A stretch of 64,000 nucleotides of DNA. Source: Pyxicephalus adspersus. Taxonomy: Eukaryota; Chordata; Amphibia; Anura; Pyxicephalidae. The position numbers and the translations under genes are program-made. The notes below the pieces were generated by a model that was not told where the DNA came from, made no database searches, and worked only from the letters and a program-made list of their open reading frames with translations. The number at the start of each line of letters is the position of its first letter. Position 1 is the first letter of the stretch. Positions 44,893 through 57,285 of the stretch are shown here, one piece after another. The stretch is from contig NC_092858.1 in the NCBI RefSeq assembly GCF_032062135.1, positions 164,630,048 to 164,694,047 of the forward strand, given 5' to 3'.

Positions 44893-45985
44893 TATGTTAT
44901 ACTATTTTTTTCTTTCTATTTTGAAGTGTTTTGGTCAGCCATGGGGTCCTCTTTCCAATCATTTCCTCTCCAGGCTGTGCCAACCTTAACAATCCAGAGC
45001 TTAGCACTGTGCACCATTACACAAGGTATCTATACTTTGTATGGAGCCCTGCACAGTATGCTCCTAGTCCTCTGGGTTGAGTGACCCTTATTCAGCCCAG
45101 ATAACTGAGGACATCCAGTGATAAAGGAGAATAAGGCAGGGGAGAGCACTGATTAAAGGTGAGTATTGCAGCCTAAACTTTTCCTAACATAGGCTGGACT
45201 TGGATTTCAATGCTGCATGAAGAGGATTCTTTAGCTAAAAAAAACAGAACTCTGAAATAATATCCTATAAAAGTTCAGAGCTATGAATAAAAAAATGTTA
45301 GGCTTCTGAAACACTAGACATGATTTACTAAAAAGCTTACAGTACACTAGGACCACAGACTGGTGTGCAGATGTTCACGCACATTGCAATGTCCTAACTT
45401 ATGTAGATAGTGGCTCATTAATAAGCAATATATTGGGGTAATAGTTTGACGCAATCCTGATTTTGAGCCTTTAGCCCATAAGTTACCTACAGATATGCTA
45501 TTGTAAGACATATGCAAGGGTATTTATCAATAGAATCTTCATTTCAGTGTACAAAATCTTGTACAAATGGTGTTTCTTGAACATGCACACAAAAGGTATG
45601 CACAAAGTACAATACCCCAACATGTATGGTTTACAGAAGTTTTACAAATCAGAGTTTTTCCTACAGTTTCCATTATTGATAGCCACAAGTGCAGACCCAA
45701 AAATAATATTTAATACATATTTCGTCTGGAAAAGGGTTATTAGGGTTTGGGGGTATTAGGTTTTAAAGGTTATTTATTGGGTATTTTTAGTGCAGGGGGA
45801 GGTATAAGAGATAAGGATTTTAGTTTGTATGAGGTGGTGGGCCAATCTACCCCGCAGCTGAGACGATGGTAGTTATCTGTCATCTCTACAATACATACAG
45901 TACAGTACATGCATATATGTAAATGTTAACATTGTCTGCGTCTGCATTTTTAATTTGCTTTAATCACTTACAATGAAGGATTAGT
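44893..45985. other. Intergenic, unclassified
   Basis: No gene or confident repeat. Confidence 0.4.
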
Positions 45986-45987
45986 GT

Positions 45988-46310
45988 TCTCAAATCTTCT
46001 GTGTGATAATTACATACTCCATGAAATAGAAAACAGTTTGATTTTGCTAAGCTTCAGAAAATACAGCCTTTGTTTTACACAGATTTATCCCAGGAGGGTG
46101 GCATTATACTGGAATCAGACTTAATAAAATCAGCGTACGAGGCAACAAAACGGGAACTCTGGGGAGGAAATATTCCGAACAAAGCAATCGGTGGGAGAAA
46201 AAGCTGCTAAAATCTTGGCAGCCTTATTGTTTATATTATGTCTTGAAAATTAACTCGTTCGTGTTTAAAAAGGAGAGCCGTGCAAAGTCATAGGATGTGC
46301 CTTTAACACT
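45988..46310. other. Candidate conserved non-coding element
   Basis: GTGATAATTACATACTCC, GCGTACGAGGCAACAAAACGGG, AATATTCCGAACAAAGCAATCGG, CTTATTGTTTATATTATG and AAATTAACTCGTTCGTG. Unique, AT/GC mixed, without coding frame. Confidence 0.45.
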
Positions 46311-49066
46311 TTAGGGGTATGGGGGTTTTCAGTTCAGTTTTGTATTTTTATCCAGTTTTATTCACTTTTGATCAGTGTCTATCTTTAGGTTTCAGCTAAA
46401 TCCATAGGTTTTAACTGTCCAACATTTGAAGGAACTGTCTCATTTGTTGATTATAGTGCTCCTTTCTCCAAATGTGTCCCTCCTACGGATGTAATTTGTG
46501 GACCTGTATATAAAAAATGTCAAGTAAACTTCAAAAACATCCCAGGCCCTTCCTATTCTCCTCTAGCTATGGCAATGAGAGGTCCTTGCTCTGGACATGA
46601 TACTGTTATCCTTAACTTCTTCCCCAATGACACCTCTAGGTTCACAGAAAATAGGTTGAAAGATTAAACTAGAATAAGTCTGGCATTTAATTTAATTTGT
46701 AAGCCTCCAGGGGAAAAACTGTAGATGCAATTAATATTGGAGTATGAAAATCTGCTCTTTTATTTTTACATATGCTGGGTCACTGAAAATTTAATTTTTT
46801 TTTGTCCAAGGTAAAGTTTGGCTTTAATCTGGTAGAACAAATGTAATACCAAGTTAATAACATGCTGCATCTCTATACCTGTAAACTAGAATAAGTTTTA
46901 AACACAGGACATTGACAACAACCTATGATGTGGTGCACTGCAAAATTTTAATAATAGCCTTATAGTGAGATATATAAAGAGAATGGTGAAAAACTGACTT
47001 GTACAAACAGAAATAGGGGCCCCTGATCGTGTGATCTGTGCCAAAGGTTCCAAAGATGCCGGTATTCAGCCAGACTTAGTTTGGCTGTTTGCATACATAA
47101 AGTATTTTAATATTTATTGAGCTATTCAGCTAAATGTGCACTTTAATGATGATGACAATATTATAGTATTGATAATATTATTAAAATGTTTTTACCATAA
47201 ACTTTAAGCATGACAACTCTGCCTATTTTATTGTAGAAGTAATTTGCAGATTTATTATAGAACAATCAATGAGCATATAACAATTTTACAGGTTGAGGTT
47301 TTTGTTACAACAACTAAATTAAAGGAAATCAATGGCAGATAGCAGAAGCAGAGGAACTGGCAGAGGAATGGAAAGTATTGGAGCATTATTAGAAGTCAAT
47401 CATTAGATTTCAGTCTGCAATCAGAATAAAGTAGCTAAATGACTTTCCCAGGACTTGCAGTCTGTAACTTAATACAGAAAGGATGCACACAGAAATAATT
47501 AAAGACATGTCACAAAAATATTTGTTTGGTTAGAGTTCCTGCCATGTATCTGGATAGGGAATCTGAGATGACAAAGATGGCCTATGCCTATTTCTACTCA
47601 GACACCATTAGCATAGGAGAGCCCAGAATGGATTGGCCTTCATGTTGGCTTACCCTGATATGGCGATGGGTATGTGGATCTAACAATTTCTGGTTTATTG
47701 GAGGTGTTATGGTCATGCTCATACACTGGCTTTATGGGAGTTTTGAGCTTTGGGTTCATTTATCTACCTGTATTACTAATTGTCCTGTCTTGTGGGCTCC
47801 TAATGTGCAGTTTTATCTCAATTGGGTGGATTATTGAATGAATGAATGACTATGAATTTCTTGGCATTGCACACAACCCTGGGTAACAATGCCACTACCA
47901 GTGAAAAGTGTTATGTCTTCACGTGGTTTGATTTGATTGGGAATGAAAATATTAGTGAGATGAGGTCAGAAATGGGCAGGCAAGATGGCAGTAAATCAGC
48001 AGGCAAAAACTAAATCAAGAAAAAGCTGGGCTATTGCCAATTGGTGGGTACCAGTTATAGGCAAATAGTCTGTAAAACAAGCTGGGGTCAGTGCCGAAGC
48101 AGATAAGTAGACATCTGTCTTCCATACACTTTTTTTTTTATGTATTTGTTCAGTCTTCATTATAAAGACTTTTGATACATTTTATAGACTTTTTGTGGGA
48201 AAGTTCATATTTTCCTAATTTATGTGCATATTTGAGTCAAGCTCAGCTTTTTGTGTGAAATTTGGTACTTACCTAGGGTCCCATTATCTATTTCTGATCT
48301 CTCCTTTAATTATTTCCTCACTAGCAAAATAACCTTTGGTGTCATGCAACCAAAAGGACAGACCACTCATTTGAGCCAAGCAACCAAGGAAGCAGTCTGG
48401 CTGCCAGGAGGAGAGAGAAAGGGTTAGGCACAGGAGTCTGCAAAATGCAATTAAATTATTTCATATTTTTATACTAGCGTGTTAACTGTTTTGGATAATG
48501 CTAATATAGTCATTATTGTCTCTGATGTTGCCTCATAGGGCTGTGTGCCATGCCAGCTCAATAAATACAGGGCACTGATTGGCGTATTCACTTTAATATA
48601 TATATATCACTTATATCCCAATAAATCATACATATGGGAAATGGGTGTAGTGAAATCACAAAATATTTTCAAAATGCTGCCTCCATCAGTGAATCAGTCC
48701 AATCCACTGCAAATCCTGGCTTAGGGTGGATAAAGTTCCTTCTATAGTCATTATCATCATCATCCCTCTCGTCATGTTCAGGATGCTGATAATGCTACCA
48801 CTGGAGGAAAACAAACTATTTGTAATTTGTCTTTATCATTATTTATCCCGATGGTTGTTAGGGATATAAGGAATTTGTTAAAAAAAATATCCCATTGGTC
48901 AGCTTTATTGCAATGCACTGCTGGTAGGAACAAGTTAAACCCCAACTCCGGGATCCAATATCAACTCACCATTGCCCCGGCTTGCCCCATATGCCATCCA
49001 AGCAGCACACTGGACAGTCCTCAGTGATACAGAGAAGGGCACGTATGTGACACACCAATAGAAATT
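46311..49066. other. Intergenic, largely unclassified
   Basis: No gene. 47526-47837 is open for 103 codons on plus with no domain I know. 46480-46680 and 47530-47680 may be repeat-derived. A short TA run is at 48597-48608. Confidence 0.35.
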
Positions 49067-49292
49067 GGGACAGATTTATTAAGGCTCTCCAGGACTGGAG
49101 AAGATAGACTGCCATGAGAGAACTTCACTGATCCAGCAAACCTGGAATGGATTTCTTAAAAATCATCTACTATTAGTTGGTAATTGTTTTCAGTCCTGGA
49201 ACAGAACCATTCCAAGTTTGCTAGATCACCTAGGTTCACCCATGATAGTGTATCTTATCCAGTCTTGGAGAACTTTAATAAATCCAGCCCAA
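49067..49292. mobile_element. Palindromic MITE family 'A'
   Basis: GGGACAGATTTATTAAGGCTC ... CTTTAATAAATCCAGCCCA, with AACCTGGAATGGATTTC / CCATTCCAAGTTTGC arms. Confidence 0.8.
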
Positions 49293-49567
49293 TGTGTGCA
49301 CAGTAATAAGATGAAGGTTCATGATGGTCTGCACTGCATGATGCAGAATGTCATTCAACCCAAAAGGCTAAGAACATCTTATGGCTTTTTTGTGTTTTAT
49401 ACCCTTGTGTGGGACAATAATAAAATACCCAGGAGTTGCAGCATTTATTCCAATGCCCTTAGCAAATTGTTCTTACCCAAAAATATGTATACATGTTTTG
49501 GCTGTGTGTTTAGACTAAAAAGGAATAAAATACACGTAGAAACTCAACAGGCAGCATTGCACTCCAT
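49293..49567. other. Intergenic, nothing recognised
   Basis: No gene. Confidence 0.4.
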
Positions 49568-49753
49568 GGGCCTGATTTATTAAAGCTCTCTAGGACTGGA
49601 GAGGATACACTTTCATCATTGAAGCTGGAATGAAAAATCATTTCCTATTTGCTAGCAAATGTTTTGAATTCTGGACCTGATCCATTCCAGGTTTGCTGGA
49701 TCAACCAACTTCACTTCCTTTCCAGTCTTAGAAAGCTTTAATAAATCAGGCCC
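49568..49753. mobile_element. Palindromic MITE family 'A' with internal deletion
   Basis: GGGCCTGATTTATTAAAGC ... GCTTTAATAAATCAGGCCC; the left inner arm has lost the GATCCAGCAAACC segment. CAT flanks both sides, a possible 3-bp target duplication. Confidence 0.8.
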
Positions 49754-49774
49754 CATGACTCAAAAAAGTAGTTT

Positions 49775-50370
49775 TTCCAGCAGATAAATATTGCATGAGT
49801 CTATTAGGCAAATCTTCCAAAGAGCTAATATGCCGCTGGTAATGCACAAATTTTAATAAGAGTTCCTCTATTAGGGTTGCTTTGGATAAACAGTTCTTAT
49901 TCTTTGCAATTGCTTGCAGGTTATGCTATGTGGCTAGTTGACATGCAAATAGTGCTTAGTGGTGTTATTCTGTCAATATACTCTGTGACTCTGGGAGGAT
50001 TCGTGCATTGAATAATAAGACCGTCTATATAATGCAGCCAGTAATACCCAGGAATCTGGGATGAACAGACGCATACATTTGAAGTATGGTACATTACCTC
50101 TGCGCTGTGTGACTGAACCACTTCACAGTGCTTAACACGTACCTCGGGCCTCTCACACTGAAGTGCTTCTATTATAAACACCTTTGAGAACATCTAATTG
50201 ATACGCCGGCTTCATTTAATTGAACTAAAATGGAGTGCCGTGGAGACTTGTCAGAAAATGGCTAATGTTCAGAGCCGCTGTATTCTGTCAGTCAATTCGG
50301 TTCCTGTAATCTGGTGTAGAATATCAAAACTTTAGGGACCCAGATAAATGATTGAGGTGTTATTCTGGCC
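49775..50370. other. Candidate conserved non-coding element (~600 bp)
   Basis: GGAGGATTCGTGCATTGAATAATAAG, GGATGAACAGACGCATAC, TTAACACGTACCTCGGGCC, CATCTAATTGATACGCCGGC, CATTTAATTGAAC and CAGTCAATTCGGTTCCTG. Two TAATTG homeodomain cores ~22 bp apart (about 50193 and 50215). Unique, no coding frame. A strong enhancer candidate by texture. Confidence 0.5.
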
Positions 50371-50955
50371 AATAGGGATGAACAGACGGATTTAGGCAAA
50401 ATAGACCTTACCACGGAAATTACCGATTTTGCTGTTTAGGAGAAGTTTGCGCAATAAAAGTTCAATGTTTCTGTTTATATATAGGGGTTTGGAGTGTATT
50501 TTGGGTAGTTTAATTCAGTGGTTGTTTTATTTTAATTTAACTGTGCAATTCATCAGCTTTACCATTCTGAAATACGATTGATTTGTGACAACTAATAGGA
50601 GAAACTTTTTTGATATTGAAACCCCTCTATGGTAAATCCTTCCTGAAATTGTTGAAAAATTATAAGCTAATATGGCAGCTTTTTTGGTTTCAGAAAAGTT
50701 GGGTAATCCTGCAAATAACACACTTCTTGTATTTGAGTAATCACACTCATTGATTGATTTACTAATGGAATATAGATTGTTCACTTAGAAAGTGAATTAT
50801 CCCCTTTCAAGAGATATTTTACTTAGTTTAGTAAATGTGGGGAAAGTTTACTTTGCAAAGAATACCTGATCACACTGGAATTTGAAAAAAATGGATTTTC
50901 TTGCTTGCACGTGGTTTGATTTTTGTAATCAGTGGAGCTTTACCCTGTTCTCTAA
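50371..50955. other. Intergenic, nothing recognised
   Basis: AT-rich, no gene. Confidence 0.4.
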
Positions 50956-50959
50956 GCCA

Positions 50960-51475
50960 ACCATTCTCAACCAGGGTTCCATTGAATCTTAGGGTTTCTC
51001 CAGAGCAGCGGTCACGAGGACATTTTGGTGGTCCGCGGCTCTAGCCGGTGCGCACAGGCCAGAGCCACAGACCATGTCTCCCGTATGGATCACAGGCTGA
51101 GGGGGGTGGGCGGGTTGTGTCTCTGGAGGCTCAGACCTGTGGTGGGCGAGTGGGTGGGTTCTGGCATTATGACCTCACTATGGGGGAAGTTTCTTCCACT
51201 TTGAGTGACACACGGTTCCCCACGCATGCGCACACTGGAGCCCGTAAGTTTAGTGGTCCGTAGGTTCAAAAGGGTTGGTGACCACTGCTCCAGAAGTTGT
51301 CAGGGGTGCCTGGAGCAGTGGCAAACTGCTAAACTGAGCATTCATGTCATTGTGACAGACAGATCCACCTGCTTAGCACTCACTTTCAGCACCTTGGCCG
51401 TTTGAACCACTGTGATAACAGAAAGATAGAGGTGCCAATTCCTGAAGGATATGGGTGTCATGCTAAACTGACAGG
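50960..51475 (+). repeat. Dispersed repeat 'G', copy split by an hAT MITE
   Basis: ACCATTCTCAACCAGGGTTCC..GGTTTCTCCAGAG, then after the MITE CTCCAGAAGTTGTCAGGGGTGCC..GAGCAGTGGCAAACTGC, parallels the other G copies (AGGGGTTCCTTGAGCAATGAGCAATTTG). The right part is diverged. Confidence 0.6.
51006..51287. mobile_element. hAT-type MITE (282 bp) with 8-bp target duplication
   Basis: Ends CAGCGGTCACGAGGAC and (inverted) CAGTGGTCACCAACCC, with further matching TGGTGGTCCGCGG / TAGTGGTCCGTAGG. Flanks CTCCAGAG (50998-51005) and CTCCAGAA (51288-51295) match 7/8, the length typical of hAT. GC-rich interior without a transposase; the open frame inside is a by-product. Confidence 0.85.
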
Positions 51476-51529
51476 TACCATGTTACTTTTTTTTCCCCAC
51501 AGGAAGTTGTGTAGGTAGCCTAAAGTGGA

Positions 51530-51870
51530 CCACCCACTTATGAATGATCGACTTATGTGGCTTTCCACCACTTCCTGTATACAAAAAGCTGCATGCTGCA
51601 AGATAAAAAAGAATTACATAAAACCCGAGTTTAAGAAGATTTCTCTTTCTGGAAGTTACAGAAAGCTTTTGTATTCATTCGGAAATGATCAAATGCATTT
51701 TTAATACTATCAGTGAACTTATGGACAATATTTAATTTTTTGTCTTCCTTTAAGTTTTGTATATGCTTTCAAAGAAGCGAAGCCAAGAATGTAAATCGCA
51801 ACATTTACATCCAATTACCAGGAACTGTACAGGCTGCATTTAGAATAACAAAGGGTTGATCTACTAGGGT
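51530..51870. other. Candidate conserved non-coding element
   Basis: GAATGATCGACTTATGTGG, GTATTCATTCGGAAATGATC, AAATGCATTTTTAATAC, GAATGTAAATCGCAACATTTAC and TCCAATTACCAGGAAC. Unique, AT-rich but word-complex. Confidence 0.4.
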
Positions 51871-52589
51871 CCTTTGACATTAGCATTTGTATACTATATA
51901 GTGTATCTTATACTAAGACTTTTTGTTAAGGTTTGGATAGAGTAGGGAAAGGTTAAAACTCCTGCACCTATTTACCACCTATTGACCAAAAACTAGATCT
52001 GTTACTAATGCAACTAAGAACAACACTTGGGTGTTACATATATATATCATTTTTATTATTATTATTATTTTATAGCCTTATTATATACTACCAGAAAACA
52101 GAAAACTAGCCATTAAATGTAGTTACTTCTTTTTAGTCTTCTACAACTTTTAAATATTCCACCTCAATTAGATGTAAAACAATCAAAACAAGCAAAATAT
52201 TGTAAAAACTGTATTCTGTTTTGCAATCCTTTCCTAATTATACTTTAAAAGTGCAGATCCAGCCAAGGGCTCGGTGTTTGCCTTTTTTTTAAATAACACA
52301 TACATAGTCCTGTGCCTTGTACAAAGTCACCTGCGCACTAATCGTGTTTGCCTAAAGCAAAGTCAGCCATTCCTTTTGGATCACTTCAAAGATTGAAGAC
52401 CTGATAAATAGATAGCTTGCAACCTTGAAAAATTGGTTGTTTAGTCTAGTTTACTAGGAGTGAAGAAACATAAAAGGCTTTGGCTATTTTGTGTGACATG
52501 AATGTGTATTAAACAGAGGTTGAGCACGATTTCAAACCTTTTGGGAGATAATGCAATGGATGTATGCATTGTACCTATGTATCTGTTCC
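51871..52589. other. Intergenic, nothing firmly recognised
   Basis: No gene; a short ATT run at 52056-52070. Confidence 0.4.
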
Positions 52590-53298
52590 TCTTCTTTTCT
52601 CCTCTCTTCACTTTCTCTTCTCTTTCTTTTCTCTTCTATTTCTCTCTTTCCTTCACTATCTCTCCTCTTCTCTTTTCTTTCCATTCTCTTCAATTTCTCT
52701 TCTCCTTTCTTCTCTTCTTTTCTTTTCTTTTAATTTCCTCTTCTTTTTTTCTTTCTCTTCTCCTCTCTTTATCTCCCTTCCTATTTCTCTTCTCTTGCTT
52801 TTCCTTTTTTCTCCTATCTTCTTCTTCCCTTTCTATTTCTCTTTCTCTTCTCATCTCTTCTCTTTCTTTTTCTTTTTCTTTCTCTTTCTCTTCTCTTCTC
52901 TTCTATTCTTTTCTCTTTCTCTTTCTCTTCTCTTCTATTCTTTTCTCTTTCTCTTTCTCTTTCTCTTTCTCTTCTCTTCTATTCTTTTCTCTTTTTCTTT
53001 CTCTTCTCTTCTCTTCTCTTCTATTCTTTTCTCTTTCTCTTTCTCTTCTCTTCTATTCTTTTCTCTTTCTCTTTCTCTTTCTCTTCTCATCTCTTCTCTT
53101 TCTATTCTTTTCTCTTTCTCTTTCTTTTCTCTTCTCTTTCACTCTATCTTTCTCTTTCTCTTTCTCTTTCTCTTCTCTTCTCTTCTCTTCTCTTCTCTTC
53201 TCTTCTCTTCTCTTTCTCTTTCTCTTTCTCTTTCTTTTCTCTTCTCTCTTTCTCTTTCTCTTCTCTTTCTCGTTCTTTTCTCTACTCCTTTCTTCACT
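52590..53298 (+). repeat. Polypyrimidine tract (TTTCTC/TCTTC)n, ~700 bp
   Basis: Almost pure C/T on the plus strand, made of interleaved TCTTC, TTTCTC and TTCTTTT units with higher-order repeats (TTCTATTCTTTTCTC recurs several times). It stays open in two frames for 250-270 codons encoding only F/L/S, which is not a gene. Mirror-symmetric stretches can form triplex (H-DNA). Confidence 0.95.
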
Positions 53299-54902
53299 TC
53301 ATACAATTTAGAAAAGGCTTGATAACAAAATACATTTAGCTGATCTACTAGCTAAATAACATGCTATTTATGATCTAGTGCACTGCTAATCAATAATGTT
53401 TTACATTTATCCAAAAAGCAATTAAGTTTTGTGCCGAAAAGATGCATTTTGTTATAAAACTAAGAATACACACTTGTTGCATTAGGAAGTTTAAAGGGCA
53501 TCTGCCACATTTAAGTCTTTTTTATAGACTTAACATGCTGTGATCAGTAAGGGTTCCTTGCAACATTGCTATTTCTATTTAAATCACTAACTTTGCATAA
53601 AATTTTACATTTCCTTATGTTTTTCCTCATTCTGGGACAATGGTATAAGCTGATTACCCTATTTAAGCATAAGTACCATATTGCCCCTTTCAGACCAGAG
53701 GGGGTCCTAAAAAAACCCTCCATGGCTTACCAGGGAACACGGCATACTGACTAAAGGTTCAGCATTTTCAAACTGAAATAAATACAAGTATTCGTCATTT
53801 TTTACTTGTGAAAAAGAGATGGTTAGCAATGATTAGACGTTATTTTCTCAACAGATAAATACAACAGCGGTGCATTCTAGAAGCAGGTGTTTGTACATTA
53901 TAATTGTGCTAATAAATTATTTTGCAGCTGTGATTCTAATCCTTTGTTATTTAGCAGAATCCGACTAGAGAAAATATAAATCTTAAGCACCTGCTGAAAT
54001 GATCCACATTGTTGGGAATACAGTTAGGGAAAGTAGAAAATTAAGAATTTTATCAGAGGAATTATATAGTTATAATAATGAAAAAATATTGTAATCATTT
54101 GCTTTAACTATTTTTTTTTAATTAAGAGGAAGAACTAGTTGCGAAAAAAGCTAGAAATAAATCTTTGCACTTTCTTTTCTCTTTTATTGTGAACCATTTG
54201 CATGCAGAATATTTAGATTTATATGTTGGTATTGTGAATATTTATTTAGTGTTCACATATAAAATTGTATACAAAAAAATCGCAATATTCATGGAAAATG
54301 TGATCAAGATTAACATTTTTTCTTATAAAAAAAACAATCTTGATCATTTTTTCAATTTCTTTCAACATTTTAAAATTAAAATATATTTATCATAAAAAAT
54401 AATAATAATAATCACAAAGTATCAATCACGGAATTGCTGCTGAAAAAATAAAAACAGTATAGTAAAATAGTAAAACACATAGCAGTGTAATGTATAAAAC
54501 ATTAAATACAATTTAGTATGCTATTATTTAAATATTAATATTCATAAAATAAACATTTTTAAATGTAATATTCAAATTTATTTAGTAAATATAATATAAA
54601 TTAAGCAATAAAAAGGACACCAAATGAATGGTATTTAAACTTTTTATTTTGGCTTCCTCTAATCCATGCATTGTACTCGTATAGTTAAAATGCCATCTGG
54701 TGGTTGTTTTATTATTTCCCAGTCCCACGGTTTTTTAGTATTTCCCACTTTTCTCTGCCTAACTTTATTTTTCATTTACTCTTTTTTTTTCTGCTTAATG
54801 ACTAAACTAATACACAGTTTTATGATAAGATAAAGTTTTTTTTTTAATATGTGCTGGTAAGCTCTCTGCATTATTTAGGAACTTAAATCAGAAAACAATA
54901 TG
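53299..54902. other. Intergenic, AT-rich
   Basis: No gene. 53840-53970 (GATAAATACAACAGCGGTGC, GTGCTAATAAATTATTTTGCAGCTGTG) has weak CNE texture. The remainder is very AT-rich. Confidence 0.4.
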
Positions 54903-55150
54903 ACACTTACCTTTATAGGTGGAAAGCCGTCGATCCCTCTGTGATCCTAGTCCAGTCGTCCCATGCCGTATCATCTTCCTTCTTAGTTCTGGATCGGACT
55001 TGACACCAGGGGCTGAAATCTTTTTCTTCTGGGTTCTTCTTTTTTTCGAATTCACCCAATATTGAACTGTGCAGAAACAAGATCAAGTGACATTTTGGAA
55101 AATGTGCCAAAAAAGTGCTGATCACATTGTGATGATAGGTCCACTTTACC
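54903..55150. mobile_element. Unclassified frog-type DNA repeat, 'J'-like
   Basis: ATGACACTTACCTTTATAGG, TCCCATGCCGTATCATCTTCC, TCTTCTGGGTTCTTC and, at the end, GATAGGTCCACTTTACCC, paralleling the 24.6-kb element. Confidence 0.4.
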
Positions 55151-55233
55151 CATTTATTATTAACTGATAACTGTTACTGACATTGCTCTCTGCCATTGTT
55201 ATAATTTGGCCGCACTTCTGTAAATCTGCTTAA

Positions 55234-55363
55234 CCTCCTGGGTGGTTCATTTCTGTCCGGATTTGACATGAAAATTTATTTTACATTGTAGGCAAAATCT
55301 GGTAAAACAGTGTGCATAAATAAATCAAAAATACTGAAACCTGTAATATAAATGTACAGTACC

Positions 55364-55409
<46 letters not shown>

Positions 55410-55411
55410 TA

Positions 55412-55446
<35 letters not shown>

Positions 55447-55767
55447 ACTACTTTGTATTGAAAACAATACAGTTATTTTGTATTGAATCCAATACAAAAT
55501 CATTTGAAGTTCCCGCCACGCTCCTGCACGCACCGATGCATGCACCAATGTCACTGGGAACTCCGGGGGGGAACGTCATAACATCAGCGCACTCGCAGGG
55601 GACAGATCAGAAAAAGAGGACACGGCCAGAGGATGTCAGGACACTGGAGGATGCCGATGGGACCAGGTAAATTTTTATTTTTTTAGCTTCTCTGAGTGTG
55701 GCTCGGGGTTACTGCTATCAGCTGTTTTTTTTACCCCGAGCCACACATAAGGTTACTGATCAGAAGG
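55234..55767. mobile_element. piggyBac-like (TTAA) MITE containing an AT microsatellite
   Basis: Begins CCTCCTGGGTGGTTCATTTC and ends ..AAGGTTACTGATCAGAAGG, flanked by TTAA (55230-55233, 55768-55771). The right part shares with 59142-59706: GGGAACTCC, AACATCAG/CATCAG.GCACTCGC, GAGGATG, GGATG.CGATGGGACCAG, and a subterminal hairpin GTGTGGCTCGGGGTTAC / TTACCCCGAGCCACAC. An (AT)n tract occupies 55365-55442. Confidence 0.7.
55365..55442. repeat. (AT)n microsatellite
   Basis: TA alternation with few interruptions, lying within the TTAA MITE. Confidence 0.95.
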
Positions 55768-55771
55768 TTAA

Positions 55772-56785
55772 TATATAAAACATTCATAAAGCAATGTACA
55801 ATGAAAAATACAAACTAAAATAATAAATATTTCATGTATTACTAAGGAAAAGTCCAAGCTATGTATTCAGTGTGTGTTTGAAAACCAGGAGCATGTTTTA
55901 AACATCTTTTTTGAACAAAACAAGATAGCAGGTAATAGAAATTTTTGAATCAATAAAAACTATTTAAAATATCTCTTTATGAACATAAAAGATAGCAGGC
56001 TTTCAACACAATGTTGAGATCTCCAAGTCCCTTGTCTACTTGACCAATAAAGGTCTAGAAGCCCAGTGTGTACATTGTAAAACACAAACCACCCCAAACA
56101 ACTTTGAAGAACTGAATCTGGACTGACACGTTTCGAGAGAGCACCCCCTCTTCCTCAGGGTCCCCTCCCTATCTGATGAAGAGAGAATACCTCCTTAAAA
56201 TGTGTTAGCCTGAGTGCCAGGCTATTAGTTTGCGAAGGTTTCTACTTTCCAGACTATTTTTAATACACTGCAGACCTGGGGCTAGAGATTTCGTTAGGAG
56301 CTTTCTACCTTTTATTTATGTGAGTAGATTTATATTTTTTAGTAAAAACTAATTTTCAAATAAATACTTAAGTGCTGGGACAGTTTGCTTCTTTTTTCTT
56401 ACTTATTTGTTTTGCAGTTTTATAACTTACTTTATTGGAAGATGCACAAAAATTCATAGTTGTATACAGCACAAGACGCCTACCAGTTTACTAATGTTGT
56501 TAATAACATTTTGAATTTAAATAATAAAAAAAATTATGTATTTATAATTTCTAACAAAGAAAATTTGTACAAGCTTTCTAAAAAATAATTAATATTTTAG
56601 TTAATAATAAATGTTAATAAATGCTTTCACTTGAAAACTTGGTATGATATTCAATATTTTACAATATACTGTATACCATAAACCATAAACAATGTATACC
56701 ATAAACATGGTATGATATTCTAATATATATATATTTTTTTTCTTTTCTTTTTTCTTTGCTTATTTTTTTCTTCTTCTTTTTTACA
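55772..56785. other. Intergenic; repeat-like segment at 56.0-56.35 kb
   Basis: 56005-56330 includes GACACGTTTCGAGAGAGC, CCCTCTTCCTCAGGG and GATGAAGAGAG, words typical of frog hairpin repeats, but a clean inverted structure is not seen. No gene. Confidence 0.4.
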
Positions 56786-57285
56786 TCCCAGTATTGCACC
56801 ATTGGGCATTGTGCTTCCCAAAAGAGAAAGAAAACCGATTTCTGTAACTAAAGTGAACAGTTGTTAATTGGATTACAATGCCTCAAAGTTGCCATGAACA
56901 AGTGAATGAAATGTCCCCCATAAGTAAAATAGCCATGACGAATCACTGAATGCGGCCAGCATTTATCAGGCAGCAGTCCATGAAATGCGCGGCACACAAG
57001 GCAGTTCCTAATAGGTGTTAAGAGATCTATTAAACCATATGGGCTTAGTTACATGTGGTCAGTCATTCTATTCCCTGCAAGCATGACTAATCCTATGTAT
57101 GTGATTGTCTTTAAAAGCTTTATTCTATCACAATGCACATACATCCACCTAGATCACAGCTACAGCTCACCAACTGCCCACCAGGAGAAAAGGTGCTTTT
57201 CTTCCTGAAAACATATGGACTAGTGCATACAATAGTCAACACAAGATCGAATCCGCACAAAGGAGATCAGGGGATCAGGAAGTGT
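56786..57285. other. Candidate conserved non-coding element (~500 bp)
   Basis: TATTGCACCATTGGGCATTGTG, then TAATTGGATTA (56865-56875: a homeodomain TAATTG fused to an OTX/PITX-type GGATTA), TCACTGAATGCGGCCAGC, GGCAGCAGTCCATGAAATGC, and GGTGTTAAGAGATCTATTAAACC. No stop-free frame, no repeat match. Among the most enhancer-like blocks of the window. Confidence 0.5.

Noticed and set aside
52502..53322. Two overlapping long open frames (269 and 252 codons) on the plus strand
   Set aside because: They encode only F/L/S runs from a C/T simple repeat; the absence of stops follows from the lack of A and G.
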